Shown here piece after piece: positions 7,383 through 15,090 of a stretch of 24,035 bases of DNA. Position 1 is the first letter of the stretch. Each line of letters begins with the position of its first letter. The notes beneath the pieces were generated by a model. The model saw nothing but the letters and a program-made list of their open reading frames with translations. It was not told the origin of the DNA and made no database searches. The position numbers were made by a program, and so were the translations under genes. The stretch is from a virus. The DNA lies in the IMG/VR virus record IMGVR_UViG_3300027834_000029, positions 1 through 24,035 of that record. One strand, 5' to 3'.

Positions 7383-7909
7383 GTTTGAAAAAATGGCGCG
7401 ACCTTTATTTATGTCAATTTCCTGAATTAAACACCTCGAATTATTTAAGCACTGTTCATGAAATTAGACAATGCTTTGTCAATAAGATGTGCAAAAATGA
7501 CACACAACAACCTTATGTTCGACAACCTGACGTGAAACTTAATGCAGGGTTGTATTTAACACCGCATTTCGTCGACATTCACACACATGACTATGCTGTT
7601 TTGTTTGGAGAGGATTACACTAAATGGTTGCCTTTAGTGTTGTTTGTAAATCCAAGAATAACGACGTCGGCTGAAATGTCACCGTCACATATCATACAAC
7701 AACCTCGACACCGACAATCAATTCGAATTGTTGGAAGGTCTGACGGATATGTTGACCCTTCAGAAATGAAAAGATTTAGAGTTATCACAAATCAATTTGA
7801 TTATGAATTTTCCGGGCTAGTTAGTGAATACACCCGAACGGCTTGGAGCGATGATAGTTTTGTCACCGCCGATACAACAATTTTTTACACAGGAGTTTCA
7901 GAATCATGA
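7379..7909 (+). CDS. Hypothetical protein (176 aa)
   Basis: The start is in an ATGA overlap. The protein is soluble with mixed composition. A histidine-containing segment FVDIHTHDYAVLF (about 63-75) superficially resembles metal-dependent hydrolases, but I see no second metal motif, so I do not assign enzyme activity. The C terminus looks beta-rich (RFRVITNQFDYEFSGLV). Family unknown. Confidence 0.68.
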   Translation: MSLKKWRDLYLCQFPELNTSNYLSTVHEIRQCFVNKMCKNDTQQPYVRQPDVKLNAGLYLTPHFVDIHTHDYAVLFGEDYTKWLPLVLFVNPRITTSAEMSPSHIIQQPRHRQSIRIVGRSDGYVDPSEMKRFRVITNQFDYEFSGLVSEYTRTAWSDDSFVTADTTIFYTGVSES

Positions 7910-8229
7910 AAAAAGGTCAATTTGTAACAGCTATAAACGACCGGTGGAAATCAAGACCGCCGTTTGAAAAAGCACTGGAAATATTATCCGTCAAAAATCG
8001 AATACGTTGTCAAGTCAGGTCAGACAGGACAACACAGAAATGTGGATATAGATTGCTTTTACAGTCGGATATTATAGCGGTTTTTGACGATAAAAAAATC
8101 GCTGATGAAACAGCAAAACAAGCATATCAGACTTGGACACTATTAAACAATCAGGTAATTGACGCTGAAAAATATCGTGACAACGAAGTGAAGCAAATAT
8201 TACAATCAAAAGGAGAAATTAAAAAATGA
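7906..8229 (+). CDS. Hypothetical protein (107 aa)
   Basis: The start is in an ATGA overlap. The N-terminal half is a short basic beta-like domain (GYRLLLQSDIIAVFDDKKIA) and the C-terminal half is a charged helix (ETAKQAYQTWTLLNNQVI...YRDNEVKQILQSKGEIKK). No known motif is visible. It is translationally coupled on both sides in the cassette 1 operon. Confidence 0.68.
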   Translation: MKKGQFVTAINDRWKSRPPFEKALEILSVKNRIRCQVRSDRTTQKCGYRLLLQSDIIAVFDDKKIADETAKQAYQTWTLLNNQVIDAEKYRDNEVKQILQSKGEIKK

Positions 8230-8618
8230 AAAAAATTGAAGCATATGTTGAAATGGTCAACAACGGAAAAGTAATTAAAGCTAAAAATTGGGAACCTCAC
8301 CAACACATTAAATTAAATAAAAATAATTGTGTTGTTGATGAACAGGGGCGTGACCATTTGACAAATATTTTTAATGAAGGTGACGAATGGAACTTTGCGG
8401 ACGAATGGACACCGGTTAACACATTTGAAATTGCGGTTGGTCACATGGAACGCGGCGGTGTAGCAAGATTTAAAGGGCGCGAATATTGTATTCGACCTGA
8501 CGCGGTTGGTGACATAACTTTACAAGAAACGATAAAATTGGGAATGCCGCCAAGTTTGAACTCATTTTTACCGAATCCGTATACTTCTTTGAAAGGAAAA
8601 TGGGAAATTAAAAAATGA
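8226..8618 (+). CDS. Small phage protein, paralogue of 2946, W...W-x-(I/F) layout
   Basis: This 130-aa protein starts in an ATGA overlap. Its N terminus, KKIEAYVEMVNNGKVIKAKN followed by W, fits the E-A-x-x-x-M-x-x-G-K-x-x-(K/R)-x-x-x-W pattern of small phage proteins, with a following GDEWNFADEW. Its second part FEIAVGHMERGGVARF...EYCIR aligns with the 2946 gene, making these two-part paralogues. A third relative lies at 9184. The layout recalls Tad2/DUF2829-like proteins, some of which counter Thoeris immunity by sequestering the signal nucleotide, but similarity is by pattern only. The function stays open. Confidence 0.7.
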   Translation: MKKIEAYVEMVNNGKVIKAKNWEPHQHIKLNKNNCVVDEQGRDHLTNIFNEGDEWNFADEWTPVNTFEIAVGHMERGGVARFKGREYCIRPDAVGDITLQETIKLGMPPSLNSFLPNPYTSLKGKWEIKK

Positions 8619-9127
8619 AAATCTTAACAGAACATTCCAGTGCGGTCATTTCAACCGATGGTGTTTATCGTTACTGGTTGCATCGACGGTGGAAAACATT
8701 AAACCCGGAAAAAACAGCGATATTTGTTATGTTGAATCCTTCCACCGCTGATGAAAAAACAGACGACCCGACAATTCGAAAATGTATCAAGTTCGCTGAT
8801 AAATTTGGTTGTGATCGACTTAGTGTTGTTAATCTGTTTGGGTTAAGAGTGACGAATCCCGATGAATTATCGGGTCATCTTAACCCTGTCGGACCTAATA
8901 ACGATCTTCATTTAAATATATGTTTTGAAACCAATAAAAAATCGTTAGTAATATTCGCGTGGGGTAATCAAGGTAAGCTTAATCAGCAAGACGAACGTGT
9001 CAGACAACTAGCATACAAAGCAGGTATCACACCATTTGCTTTTGGGTTCAACAAAAACGGCACACCGAAACACCCTCTTTATCAGCCTGACAACCAAGCA
9101 TTGTTCGCTATGCCGGTGACACAATGA
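8615..9127 (+). CDS. DUF1643 family protein
   Basis: This 170-aa protein starts in an ATGA overlap. It has the DUF1643 signature: YRYWLHRRW near residues 18-26, VMLNPSTADEKTDDPTIRKC at 38-57, then FADKFGCDRLSVVNLFGLR and, later, IFAWGNQGKL (113-122). It ends with a KHPLYQP motif. Family members occur in phages and bacteria and have no established reaction that I can cite with confidence. The conserved N-P-S-x-A-D and A-W-G-N patterns suggest a ligand or nucleic-acid binding fold. Family assignment is strong; function is unknown. Confidence 0.88.
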   Translation: MKILTEHSSAVISTDGVYRYWLHRRWKTLNPEKTAIFVMLNPSTADEKTDDPTIRKCIKFADKFGCDRLSVVNLFGLRVTNPDELSGHLNPVGPNNDLHLNICFETNKKSLVIFAWGNQGKLNQQDERVRQLAYKAGITPFAFGFNKNGTPKHPLYQPDNQALFAMPVTQ

Positions 9128-9162
9128 CACCAACTTCGTTAACGGAATATTTGAAAAATTAG
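9124..9162 (+). other. 12-codon mini-ORF after DUF1643
   Basis: The ATG lies in an ATGA overlap with the DUF1643 stop, giving MTPTSLTEYLKN then TAG. It follows the operon's junction style but is very short. It may be the decayed 5' end of a lost gene or a coupling peptide. Low confidence that it makes a functional product. Confidence 0.25.
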
Positions 9163-9183
9163 TCGACCCTAGGAATTGAAATA

Positions 9184-9573
9184 ATGAATAAATTTGAAGC
9201 GATCACTTTAATGTATGAAGACAAAGCGAAAATCCGGTCAATGAATTGGCCTACCGGAAAGTATATAAGATTATCTCAATTTGGCGCTATTATCTATCAA
9301 GACAACAGCCCGACTTCAATTACACACTTACGCGACAAAAGTTCATGGGAAATTTATGATTCTGCGTTTATTGATTCTGATATTCAACCCGGTTTAAAGG
9401 TGTGTTTGAGTAAACAGTTCACAAGCACCTATCAATTTATTACAACTCGCATAAACGGGCAGATTATCTGGTTAATGGTCAACGTTGAAAAGTCATTTGT
9501 AGGCAAGAAATTTAACAACGCTAGTGAAGTCGTGAAATACTTAAACAAAAATCATTTTTCAAAGGCGGCATAA
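9184..9573 (+). CDS. Third member of the W...W-x-I-Y small phage protein set
   Basis: This 129-aa protein has AGGAA 9 nt ahead of its ATG. The N terminus MNKFEAITLMYEDKAKIRS, then W, and the downstream SSWEIY (about 56-61) match the pattern of the 2946 and 8226 genes. Its C-terminal half differs, ending in a helical segment (FNNASEVVKYLNKNHF). It is the last clear gene before the hairpin at 9615. It may be diverged or recombined, since only the first half resembles its relatives. Function unknown; Tad2-like by layout only. Confidence 0.68.
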   Translation: MNKFEAITLMYEDKAKIRSMNWPTGKYIRLSQFGAIIYQDNSPTSITHLRDKSSWEIYDSAFIDSDIQPGLKVCLSKQFTSTYQFITTRINGQIIWLMVNVEKSFVGKKFNNASEVVKYLNKNHFSKAA

Positions 9574-9614
9574 TCATGACCCTTTACTTTCTCGACCGAA
9601 CGGCGCAAAATCAA

Positions 9615-9648
9615 AAACCCCGACAATGTTTTAACAATGCCGGGGTTT
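9615..9648. terminator. GC-rich hairpin between operons
   Basis: The 8-bp arms AAACCCCG (9615-9622) and CGGGGTTT (9641-9648) can form a stem with an 18-nt interior. The rightward side lacks a clean U-tract (TTTCGTGAGG). On the leftward strand the stem is followed by GGTTTTTGATTTTG, which is better. It probably reduces read-through from the small-gene operon into the primase gene; termination is unproven. A 25-codon frame (ATG 9576) runs through it and is likely not a gene. Confidence 0.5.
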
Positions 9649-9666
9649 CGTGAGGGAACGAACAAA

Positions 9667-9726
9667 ATGAAACCTATAAGACAGGGAACACCGTTCAATG
9701 ACAACAATAACACCGACAAGCGGTGA
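9667..9726 (+). other. Possible 19-codon leader ORF overlapping the primase start
   Basis: ATG 9667 is preceded by GAGGGAACGAACAAA, a better ribosome site than the one for the primase gene. The frame MKPIRQGTPFNDNNNTDKR ends at TGA 9724-9726, 29 bases inside the primase gene. It could couple or limit translation of the primase-helicase, or be chance. Low confidence. Confidence 0.25.
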
Positions 9727-12319
9727 TAGTCAACAGTTCATTAATGCCATATTCGGCAACTATGTCAGTCATGCTATTACCGGGACCGAACTTCAGTCAG
9801 GAAAAATTCTTCACAAGTTCGGCACCGACCCGACATTTGAAGCATGGTCAGAACAACAGAAATATTTCAACACCTGTACAACCGATGGAACACTGACCGA
9901 ACGCGGCAACCCGTCGCGAAAAAATGCGGCTTGTGCTGCGTGTCATGCTATTGTTTGCGACGACGTCGGAACCAAAGCAAAAGCACCGCCGGTCGAACCG
10001 TCTTGGATTCTTGAAACCAGCGCCGGAAACTTTCAATATGGTTACTTGATTGAACCGGCGACCGATTTCGACACCGTATCACAATTCGTTTCAGCTTTAA
10101 TTCTTGCCGGATATTCTGACAAAGGTGCAACAGGTTTTAATCGGTTGTTCCGGGTGCCGGGTTCGTTTCATAAAAAAACCGGTGTCACAGCGGCGTTGAG
10201 AGCATGGAACGGCAAGCGGTGGGCGCTAACCGACTTAATTGCTTCAATGGGTGTTCCATTGCGTCAACAGCATAAACCGGCAACAGTGACGCCCGCTGAT
10301 GTCGCCTTGTTGCAGCAGCGCATGAATGAACACCCGGAATTGAAAGCCAACATTGCAAATTATATCAGAAAACGCGCTGATAATCTTTTAGACGATCTAG
10401 CAAATGCGTCGTCTGGTGAGCGAAACACTTTATTAAACAACGTTGGAATGGAATTATTCGGTTATGTCATTTATGGAACTATCGAACGCGATTACATTTG
10501 GTCGGAACTATGGCGGGCGTCAGTTTTAAACGGTGAAGTTGCTGTGAACGCGCCCGGTTGTGAACGAACAATGAATTCGGCACTAGGTGCCGCCGGTGCG
10601 ACCGCTTTACCGTATGACATCACATCACCGTCAGCGACAGAAATGTTTGACGGATTCACACCTATATCAACGTTGTTACCGGTTCCAGATGCGCAATTAA
10701 CTGACACAAGGGTATCATCACTATTACCTCCCTTAGCGTTTTCACCTGACACAAGTATCATTCAACAAATTGTCGACCAAACAACCGTTGATTCTGGTTA
10801 TCCGTTTCAACCTGAAGTCAAAGCACAAATTGCTGGTCTTGCTGACCATGAATATCAATCGTTACGCGGTAAAATAAAAGCTATCAAAAACGGCCCGCAA
10901 GTTTCCAGACTAGACGCGTTACGTGTTGTCAAACGTGAACGCAACGAACAGTTTTCGACCATGGTCAACACGACGGGTCACATCATTGAACCTGTCGGAA
11001 CTGTCGACAAAGGCCCGTGGTTTGATTATTATCAGCATAATTATTATTGTATTGAAAATTACGGCGGTAAACCTGTCGTATTCAATCGATTCGACGAAAC
11101 AAATCAGCACATGCTTGTGCATGATTTTATTCGGGCTAAATCACACACAATGGTCGCTGACGGTGTTTCAAAAGCCGGTGACGAAATATTCGAAATTGCT
11201 GCAAAATGGTGGTACGAAAACGAAAAAGCAACACGATATTACAAACGGTCGTTCCACCCTGACAGATCGGCCGGCGAATTCTTAACCGACGATGGTCGAA
11301 AAATAATGAACACATGGGAAGGTTTCGCCGTTCAACCTGTCGCTGGCACATGGGAAAACATTCAGTTCTTTTTGTTTTTTATCATATGCAACAGTAATCA
11401 GGTAAAATACGAATGGTTAATGGCGTGGTTAACGCAATTATTTTGTGAACCTCACATTAAATCAGGAATTGCCCTTGTGCTTCAATCTAAAACGCATGGG
11501 GCGGGTAAAAACAATTTTATCAACTTCCTGTCTCATATGATTGGACAACGCATGGTGTTGACCGATGCAGATTCAGAAACATTCGTCGGCGGATTTAATG
11601 ATGCAATTTTTGATAAGCTGTTATTGGTCGCAAATGAAGCGTTTGCTGCAAATGACAAAACCATTGACGGGAAATTAAAATCAATCGTCACTGAACAGAT
11701 TTTATGGAAACACCCGAAGGGCGTCGGTCGTACACCTGAAGCACACAGTGCCAGAATGATATTCCTTTCAAATCACGATTGGGTTGTGAACCTTGAAGCT
11801 GAAGACCGTCGAACGGTTGTTTTTCGTCTTATGGGTTGGCCGGGTGCAACACGTCAGCAATGGGGTGAACTAATAAGAAATATGCACGCTGAAGCCGGTG
11901 CCTTTTTAAATCACATGTTATTAAACCCCGTGTCGTTTGAAACAATGCCGCCGCTACTGGAAACAATCGAACGCACTGAACAGATTGTTGATTCGTTTAA
12001 AGGTCTTCAACGCGTCGCATATGAAATATTACAAAACGGTGAAATGCGAAACGTGATGAAAAACCAAGCGGGTTTTCAATTGCTGACGTCTGAAGGCTTA
12101 AAAGAAATCGCAAAAGAACATCATTATAACGTCACAATTCCAAAAAAACTCGCTGAATTACTCACACCGTGGGAATGGGGGATGAATAGATTTGGTCAAA
12201 GGACCATTCGTTCAGCACGTTTAGCAACGTTAAATGAAGCGCGAAAACATTTCGCTGAAAAAATAAATGTTAAAATTGAATGGGATTTAAACGTTGATGA
12301 ATGGGTGATTGATTTTTAG
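9698..12319 (+). CDS. Replicative primase-helicase (AEP-like primase plus DUF5906/D5-like helicase)
   Basis: This 873-aa protein has an N-terminal archaeo-eukaryotic-primase-like domain. It includes AIVCDDVGTKA (84-94, with the acidic pair expected for metal binding), SWILETSAGNFQYGYLIEP (102-120) and FNRLFRVPGSFHKK (147-160). The C-terminal part is an SF3/AAA+-like helicase of the DUF5906 type: WLMAWLTQLFCEP, then Walker A THGAGKN (about residues 598-604, Asn in place of the usual Ser/Thr), KLLLVANEAFAANDK (Walker B-like) and ARMIFLSNHDWVVNLEAEDRR (sensor/arginine region). Such fused proteins, as in NrS-1-like phage polymerases, synthesise primers and unwind DNA at phage origins. An iteron-like region follows immediately at 12320. 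AGGGAA lies 10 nt before ATG 9698. Polymerase activity is not shown. Confidence 0.88.
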   Translation: MTTITPTSGDSQQFINAIFGNYVSHAITGTELQSGKILHKFGTDPTFEAWSEQQKYFNTCTTDGTLTERGNPSRKNAACAACHAIVCDDVGTKAKAPPVEPSWILETSAGNFQYGYLIEPATDFDTVSQFVSALILAGYSDKGATGFNRLFRVPGSFHKKTGVTAALRAWNGKRWALTDLIASMGVPLRQQHKPATVTPADVALLQQRMNEHPELKANIANYIRKRADNLLDDLANASSGERNTLLNNVGMELFGYVIYGTIERDYIWSELWRASVLNGEVAVNAPGCERTMNSALGAAGATALPYDITSPSATEMFDGFTPISTLLPVPDAQLTDTRVSSLLPPLAFSPDTSIIQQIVDQTTVDSGYPFQPEVKAQIAGLADHEYQSLRGKIKAIKNGPQVSRLDALRVVKRERNEQFSTMVNTTGHIIEPVGTVDKGPWFDYYQHNYYCIENYGGKPVVFNRFDETNQHMLVHDFIRAKSHTMVADGVSKAGDEIFEIAAKWWYENEKATRYYKRSFHPDRSAGEFLTDDGRKIMNTWEGFAVQPVAGTWENIQFFLFFIICNSNQVKYEWLMAWLTQLFCEPHIKSGIALVLQSKTHGAGKNNFINFLSHMIGQRMVLTDADSETFVGGFNDAIFDKLLLVANEAFAANDKTIDGKLKSIVTEQILWKHPKGVGRTPEAHSARMIFLSNHDWVVNLEAEDRRTVVFRLMGWPGATRQQWGELIRNMHAEAGAFLNHMLLNPVSFETMPPLLETIERTEQIVDSFKGLQRVAYEILQNGEMRNVMKNQAGFQLLTSEGLKEIAKEHHYNVTIPKKLAELLTPWEWGMNRFGQRTIRSARLATLNEARKHFAEKINVKIEWDLNVDEWVIDF

Positions 12320-12544
12320 TGAAACAAGTGTAACGCTGTGACCCGCAGAAAACAGCCGTTTGTGTCAATGTTTCATGTTTCAGTCCATTCTCAAGTCATT
12401 ATAGGTAAAAAATATATATAATGTTTATTAAATTTCCATATATACATGAAATTATATTGAAACATTGAAACATTGAAACATTTGGCTATTTTCTGCGGGC
12501 TAGAGCGTTTCGATTGAGTTTTTAAAGTGAAACAAAGTGAAACA
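12320..12544. other. Candidate replication origin: TGAAACA iterons in AT-rich gap
   Basis: The 313-bp gap between the primase-helicase and the next gene carries eight copies of TGAAACA. Direct copies are at 12320, 12458, 12466, 12474 (three in tandem with 8-bp period), 12528 and 12538. Two inverted, adjacent copies (TGTTTCA) are at 12369 and 12376. Between them is a very AT-rich stretch (AATATATATAATG, CCATATATACATG). Repeated protein-binding sites plus an AT-rich stretch next to a replication initiator gene is the classic layout of an iteron origin. A cluster of operator sites is the main alternative. The rest of the gap (12545-12632) shows only a 15-codon frame and the ribosome site of the next gene. 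Confidence 0.6.
12342..12499. repeat. Long-range inverted repeat around the iteron region
   Basis: CCCGCAGAAAACAGCC (12342-12357) and its near-complement GGCTATTTTCTGCGGG (12484-12499) match at 15 of 16 positions. They enclose 126 bp holding five of the eight TGAAACA copies and the AT-rich core. The arms could extrude as a large stem, bound an element, or bind a dimeric protein at both edges. Confidence 0.9.
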
Positions 12545-12632
12545 CGTTAAAAAAATGGGTAAGTATGTTGAAAGAATTGGAAAAACACAGTGGAAAAAAT
12601 AGTGCACCCTAAAAATCCGGTGGAAATTTAAA

Positions 12633-12965
12633 ATGGTTAAAATAAAAAATTGCCCGTTCTGTGATAAAGAATTAGAAAAGCGATCAACGTTTTACGTTCA
12701 TGTTGAGCAAAGCTGTATTTTAAGAAATCACATTTTGTTAGATCGTGATGTTGTCCCGTGGAATAAAAGAGTATCACCAAACATAAACGACAGGTTATTG
12801 ACTGCTTTAAAAGTTCAACACCATTGGCAAATGACCGCTGAAGGTTTACATATGGATTACACCGATAGTGACGCGGGCATTCCGTCATTGGATATCAGCG
12901 GGGAATATTTCGATACTGATATGTATGATAAAACTGTTGAAGCGATTTTTGAGGCTGAAAAATAA
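12633..12965 (+). CDS. Lar-like small zinc-finger protein (110 aa)
   Basis: The start has GGTGGA about 9 nt upstream. Residues 6-47 show NCPFC (C7, C10), C28 and a following P-W-N-K-R-V. This resembles the C-P-F-C...W-N-x-R pattern of Lar restriction-alleviation family proteins common in phages, though the usual second C-x-x-C is reduced here to a single Cys plus His residues. The C-terminal half (QHHWQMTAEGLHMDYTD onward) is not recognised. If Lar-like, it might modulate host restriction; that is weak inference. The gene abuts the terminase small subunit (TAA then ATG). Confidence 0.65.
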   Translation: MVKIKNCPFCDKELEKRSTFYVHVEQSCILRNHILLDRDVVPWNKRVSPNINDRLLTALKVQHHWQMTAEGLHMDYTDSDAGIPSLDISGEYFDTDMYDKTVEAIFEAEK

Positions 12966-13571
12966 ATGACAGGACGCAAAACAAATCTTGAAAAATATTG
13001 GTGGTCGGATTCGAAATTTCGAAATCAATTGTCAAAAAAACAAGCAGCGTTTGTTAAAGAATTTTTAATATCGTTTGATGTCAGGCTTGCTGGTGAGGCG
13101 TCTGGTGATTCAAACCCGTGGGTGACGATACAATCTGAAATTGTTCAGCAAGCATTGCGTGAATTTATGACTGATCGTCTGACAAAAGTTGAAATCAGTC
13201 GCGACCGGGTTTTGATTGAACTTGCTAGATTGGCTTTTAGTGACCCGCGTGAATTGTTCGGTGAGGACGGAAAGGTATTACCACCGTCACAATGGTCTGA
13301 CCGCGCGGCCGCTTCTGTGTCGTCATTTGATGTTGTAACTAATATGACGACAAATACCATGACCTATAAAGTGAAACTGCTAGATAAGAATTCGGCGGTT
13401 TTAACACTGGTGAAGCATTTGGGGATGATAGCACCTACAAATGTGAACGTGACAGGTCAAATCGATCACGTTCACAGTCAGGCTCTTGATTTGTCAAAAT
13501 TAAACTTTAAAGAATTGGCGGTGTTTCGTGACCTTGTTGGAAAATGTCAGAATAAACGTATCCCAAATTGA
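12966..13571 (+). CDS. terS: Terminase small subunit
   Basis: This 201-aa protein has the Terminase_2-type features: an N-terminal LSKKQAAFVKEFLISFD helix, then ISRDRVLIELARLAFSDPRE followed by LF, then GKVLPPSQW and an A-A-A-S-V-S-S-F-D-V-V segment. The KVKLLDKNSAVLTLVKHLGM motif comes next. Small subunits recognise the packaging site on phage DNA and stimulate the large subunit. The central HTH region seems shortened or diverged (residues about 41-60). Immediately downstream and overlapping by 44 nt is the large subunit, the standard order. Confidence 0.85.
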   Translation: MTGRKTNLEKYWWSDSKFRNQLSKKQAAFVKEFLISFDVRLAGEASGDSNPWVTIQSEIVQQALREFMTDRLTKVEISRDRVLIELARLAFSDPRELFGEDGKVLPPSQWSDRAAASVSSFDVVTNMTTNTMTYKVKLLDKNSAVLTLVKHLGMIAPTNVNVTGQIDHVHSQALDLSKLNFKELAVFRDLVGKCQNKRIPN

Positions 13572-15030
13572 TGATGAATTTGCTCGACGTGAAATGATCG
13601 GTTCACACCTGTCATTTACTGAATCGATGTTTTTAGAGCAAGAGGGTTTAAATTTTATTGAAGCCGGGTTTCACCCTGTGTTGTGTGACACGCTCGACAA
13701 ATGTTTTACAGGTGAAATCAAACGATTGATAATTAACATTCCACCGGGGTTTGGTAAAACTCTTTTAGCGGTTCACTATTTTATCACGCGTGGGTTTGCT
13801 ATTAACCCGATGGCGAAGTTTTTACATATTTCATATTCGCAACCGTTGGTGTTGGATAATTCAACCAGTGCGCGGGGAATTCTTGGTCTTGATTGTTATC
13901 GCAAGCATTGGGAAGTTGATTTGAAGGTTGACACCAACGCAAAAGGTTTATGGCGAACGACAGCAGGGGGTGCTTTGCGTGCCGCGTCGTCTGGTGAAGC
14001 CATTACCGGTTTTCGTGCCGGGACAATGGACAAAACGAAGTTCACTGGCGCAATGATTATCGACGACCCGTTGAAACCAGATGACGCGTTGAGTGAAACA
14101 AAACGAACGTTTGTGAATAACCGTTGGCATAACACATTTAAGTCACGACCGATGCACCCTGATATTCCGGTGATTGTGATTATGCAACGATTACACATTG
14201 ACGACTTCAGCGCATTTTTATTGAACGGCGGTTCGCGTGACTTGTGGCACCATTTGATTTTACCCGTTGAAATCGACAATAATGTAAAACCTGAAATTCA
14301 TAGTCATGCGATACCTGTCAATTATGATTTACCAAATGGGCCATTATGGGCAGAAAAAGCTGATGCTGATGAAATTGAAATTTTACGAGCTGACGATTAT
14401 GTCGCGCAAGCTCAATACTGGCAAAGACCTGTTCCGTTAGGCGGCGCGGTATTCAAAGAGAAAATGATTGAAGAACGGTCAGTCGATGATTTCCCTAATA
14501 TGAAATATCGTTTTTTAGTCGCTGACACTGCACTGACCGCAAAGACGTCGTCAGATTGGACCGCCATTGGTTGTTATGGTTGGGGTGCTGATAAACGATT
14601 ATATTTGTTGGACATGATGCGATTTAAAATGGAAGTTCCAGAAATGGAAGTCGCCGCCGCTAAGTTTTGGGAAAAACACAAAGTTATCACTGGCGCGCAT
14701 GAACGAATCGCAAAGGGTCCATTACGTAAGTTTTTGGTTGAAAACAAAGCGTCGGGTATTGGTTTGATTCAGCGCTTGCGACGAAAACGTGTTCCTGTTG
14801 TTTCAATTGAACGTGATCGTGATAAGTTGGCGAGGGCGTTAGATTGTACACCGCAGCTTGCGGTTAGTGCGTTGATAATTCCAGATGAAGCACCTTGGAA
14901 ACTCGATTTCATTAAAGAAATACTTCAATTCACCGGTGCTGACGATAAACATGACGATCAAGTCGATACTGTCATGGACGCTGTAGAAGAAACAATGATC
15001 AAGGGTTCGTCAATGGCTGATGTTATGTGA
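13528..15030 (+). CDS. terL: Terminase large subunit (ATPase and nuclease)
   Basis: The 500-aa product is the packaging motor. The N-terminal ATPase has Walker A IPPGFGKT (71-78) and Walker B GAMIIDDP (174-181), with the coupling segment VIVIMQRLH (216-223). The C-terminal RNase H-like nuclease has the acidic residues expected for metal binding: D333 (FLVADTAL), E405 (LVENKAS) and D477/D480 (HDDQVD). GTG 13528 is the first possible start and overlaps TerS by 44 nt; the next in-frame ATG is 22 codons later, so the exact start is uncertain. It translocates DNA into the prohead through the portal encoded at 18083. The stop codon abuts promoter cassette 2. Confidence 0.95.
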   Translation: MTLLENVRINVSQIDDEFARREMIGSHLSFTESMFLEQEGLNFIEAGFHPVLCDTLDKCFTGEIKRLIINIPPGFGKTLLAVHYFITRGFAINPMAKFLHISYSQPLVLDNSTSARGILGLDCYRKHWEVDLKVDTNAKGLWRTTAGGALRAASSGEAITGFRAGTMDKTKFTGAMIIDDPLKPDDALSETKRTFVNNRWHNTFKSRPMHPDIPVIVIMQRLHIDDFSAFLLNGGSRDLWHHLILPVEIDNNVKPEIHSHAIPVNYDLPNGPLWAEKADADEIEILRADDYVAQAQYWQRPVPLGGAVFKEKMIEERSVDDFPNMKYRFLVADTALTAKTSSDWTAIGCYGWGADKRLYLLDMMRFKMEVPEMEVAAAKFWEKHKVITGAHERIAKGPLRKFLVENKASGIGLIQRLRRKRVPVVSIERDRDKLARALDCTPQLAVSALIIPDEAPWKLDFIKEILQFTGADDKHDDQVDTVMDAVEETMIKGSSMADVM

Positions 15031-15059
15031 TTGACAATATTGTCTTTAAGACTTATTAC
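15031..15059 (+). promoter_or_regulatory. Promoter cassette copy 2 with GTCTTTAAGAC operator
   Basis: The -35 box TTGACA is at 15031-15036, the palindrome GTCTTTAAGAC at 15042-15052 and the -10 box TATTAC at 15054-15059, with a 17-nt spacer as in the other three copies. It starts directly after the TerL stop and precedes the two-repeat DNA-binding protein gene. The leader differs from that of the other copies, so the conserved unit is the promoter/operator itself. Confidence 0.75.
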
Positions 15060-15090
15060 TGTTTGAGGGAACAACAAAAGGAACTGAACA

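Noticed and set aside
7379-7909. Metal-dependent hydrolase based on DIHTHDY
   Set aside because: Only a single His-rich stretch is present; no second metal motif or fold signature supports an enzyme.
9576-9653. 25-codon frame MTLYFLDRTAQ... after the 9184 gene
   Set aside because: It runs through the hairpin arms and lacks a ribosome site; the hairpin explains the sequence better.
10923-11285. 120-codon rightward frame inside the primase-helicase gene
   Set aside because: It is fully contained in a gene with clear domains; composition looks like an out-of-phase reading.
12411-12422. TATAAT at 12417-12422 as a promoter for the terminase operon
   Set aside because: No acceptable -35 lies 16-18 nt upstream and the stretch is simply AT-rich; it fits better as part of the origin-like region.
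13896-14279. 127-codon antisense frame opposite TerL
   Set aside because: It sits over the conserved ATPase region and has no ribosome site or family resemblance.
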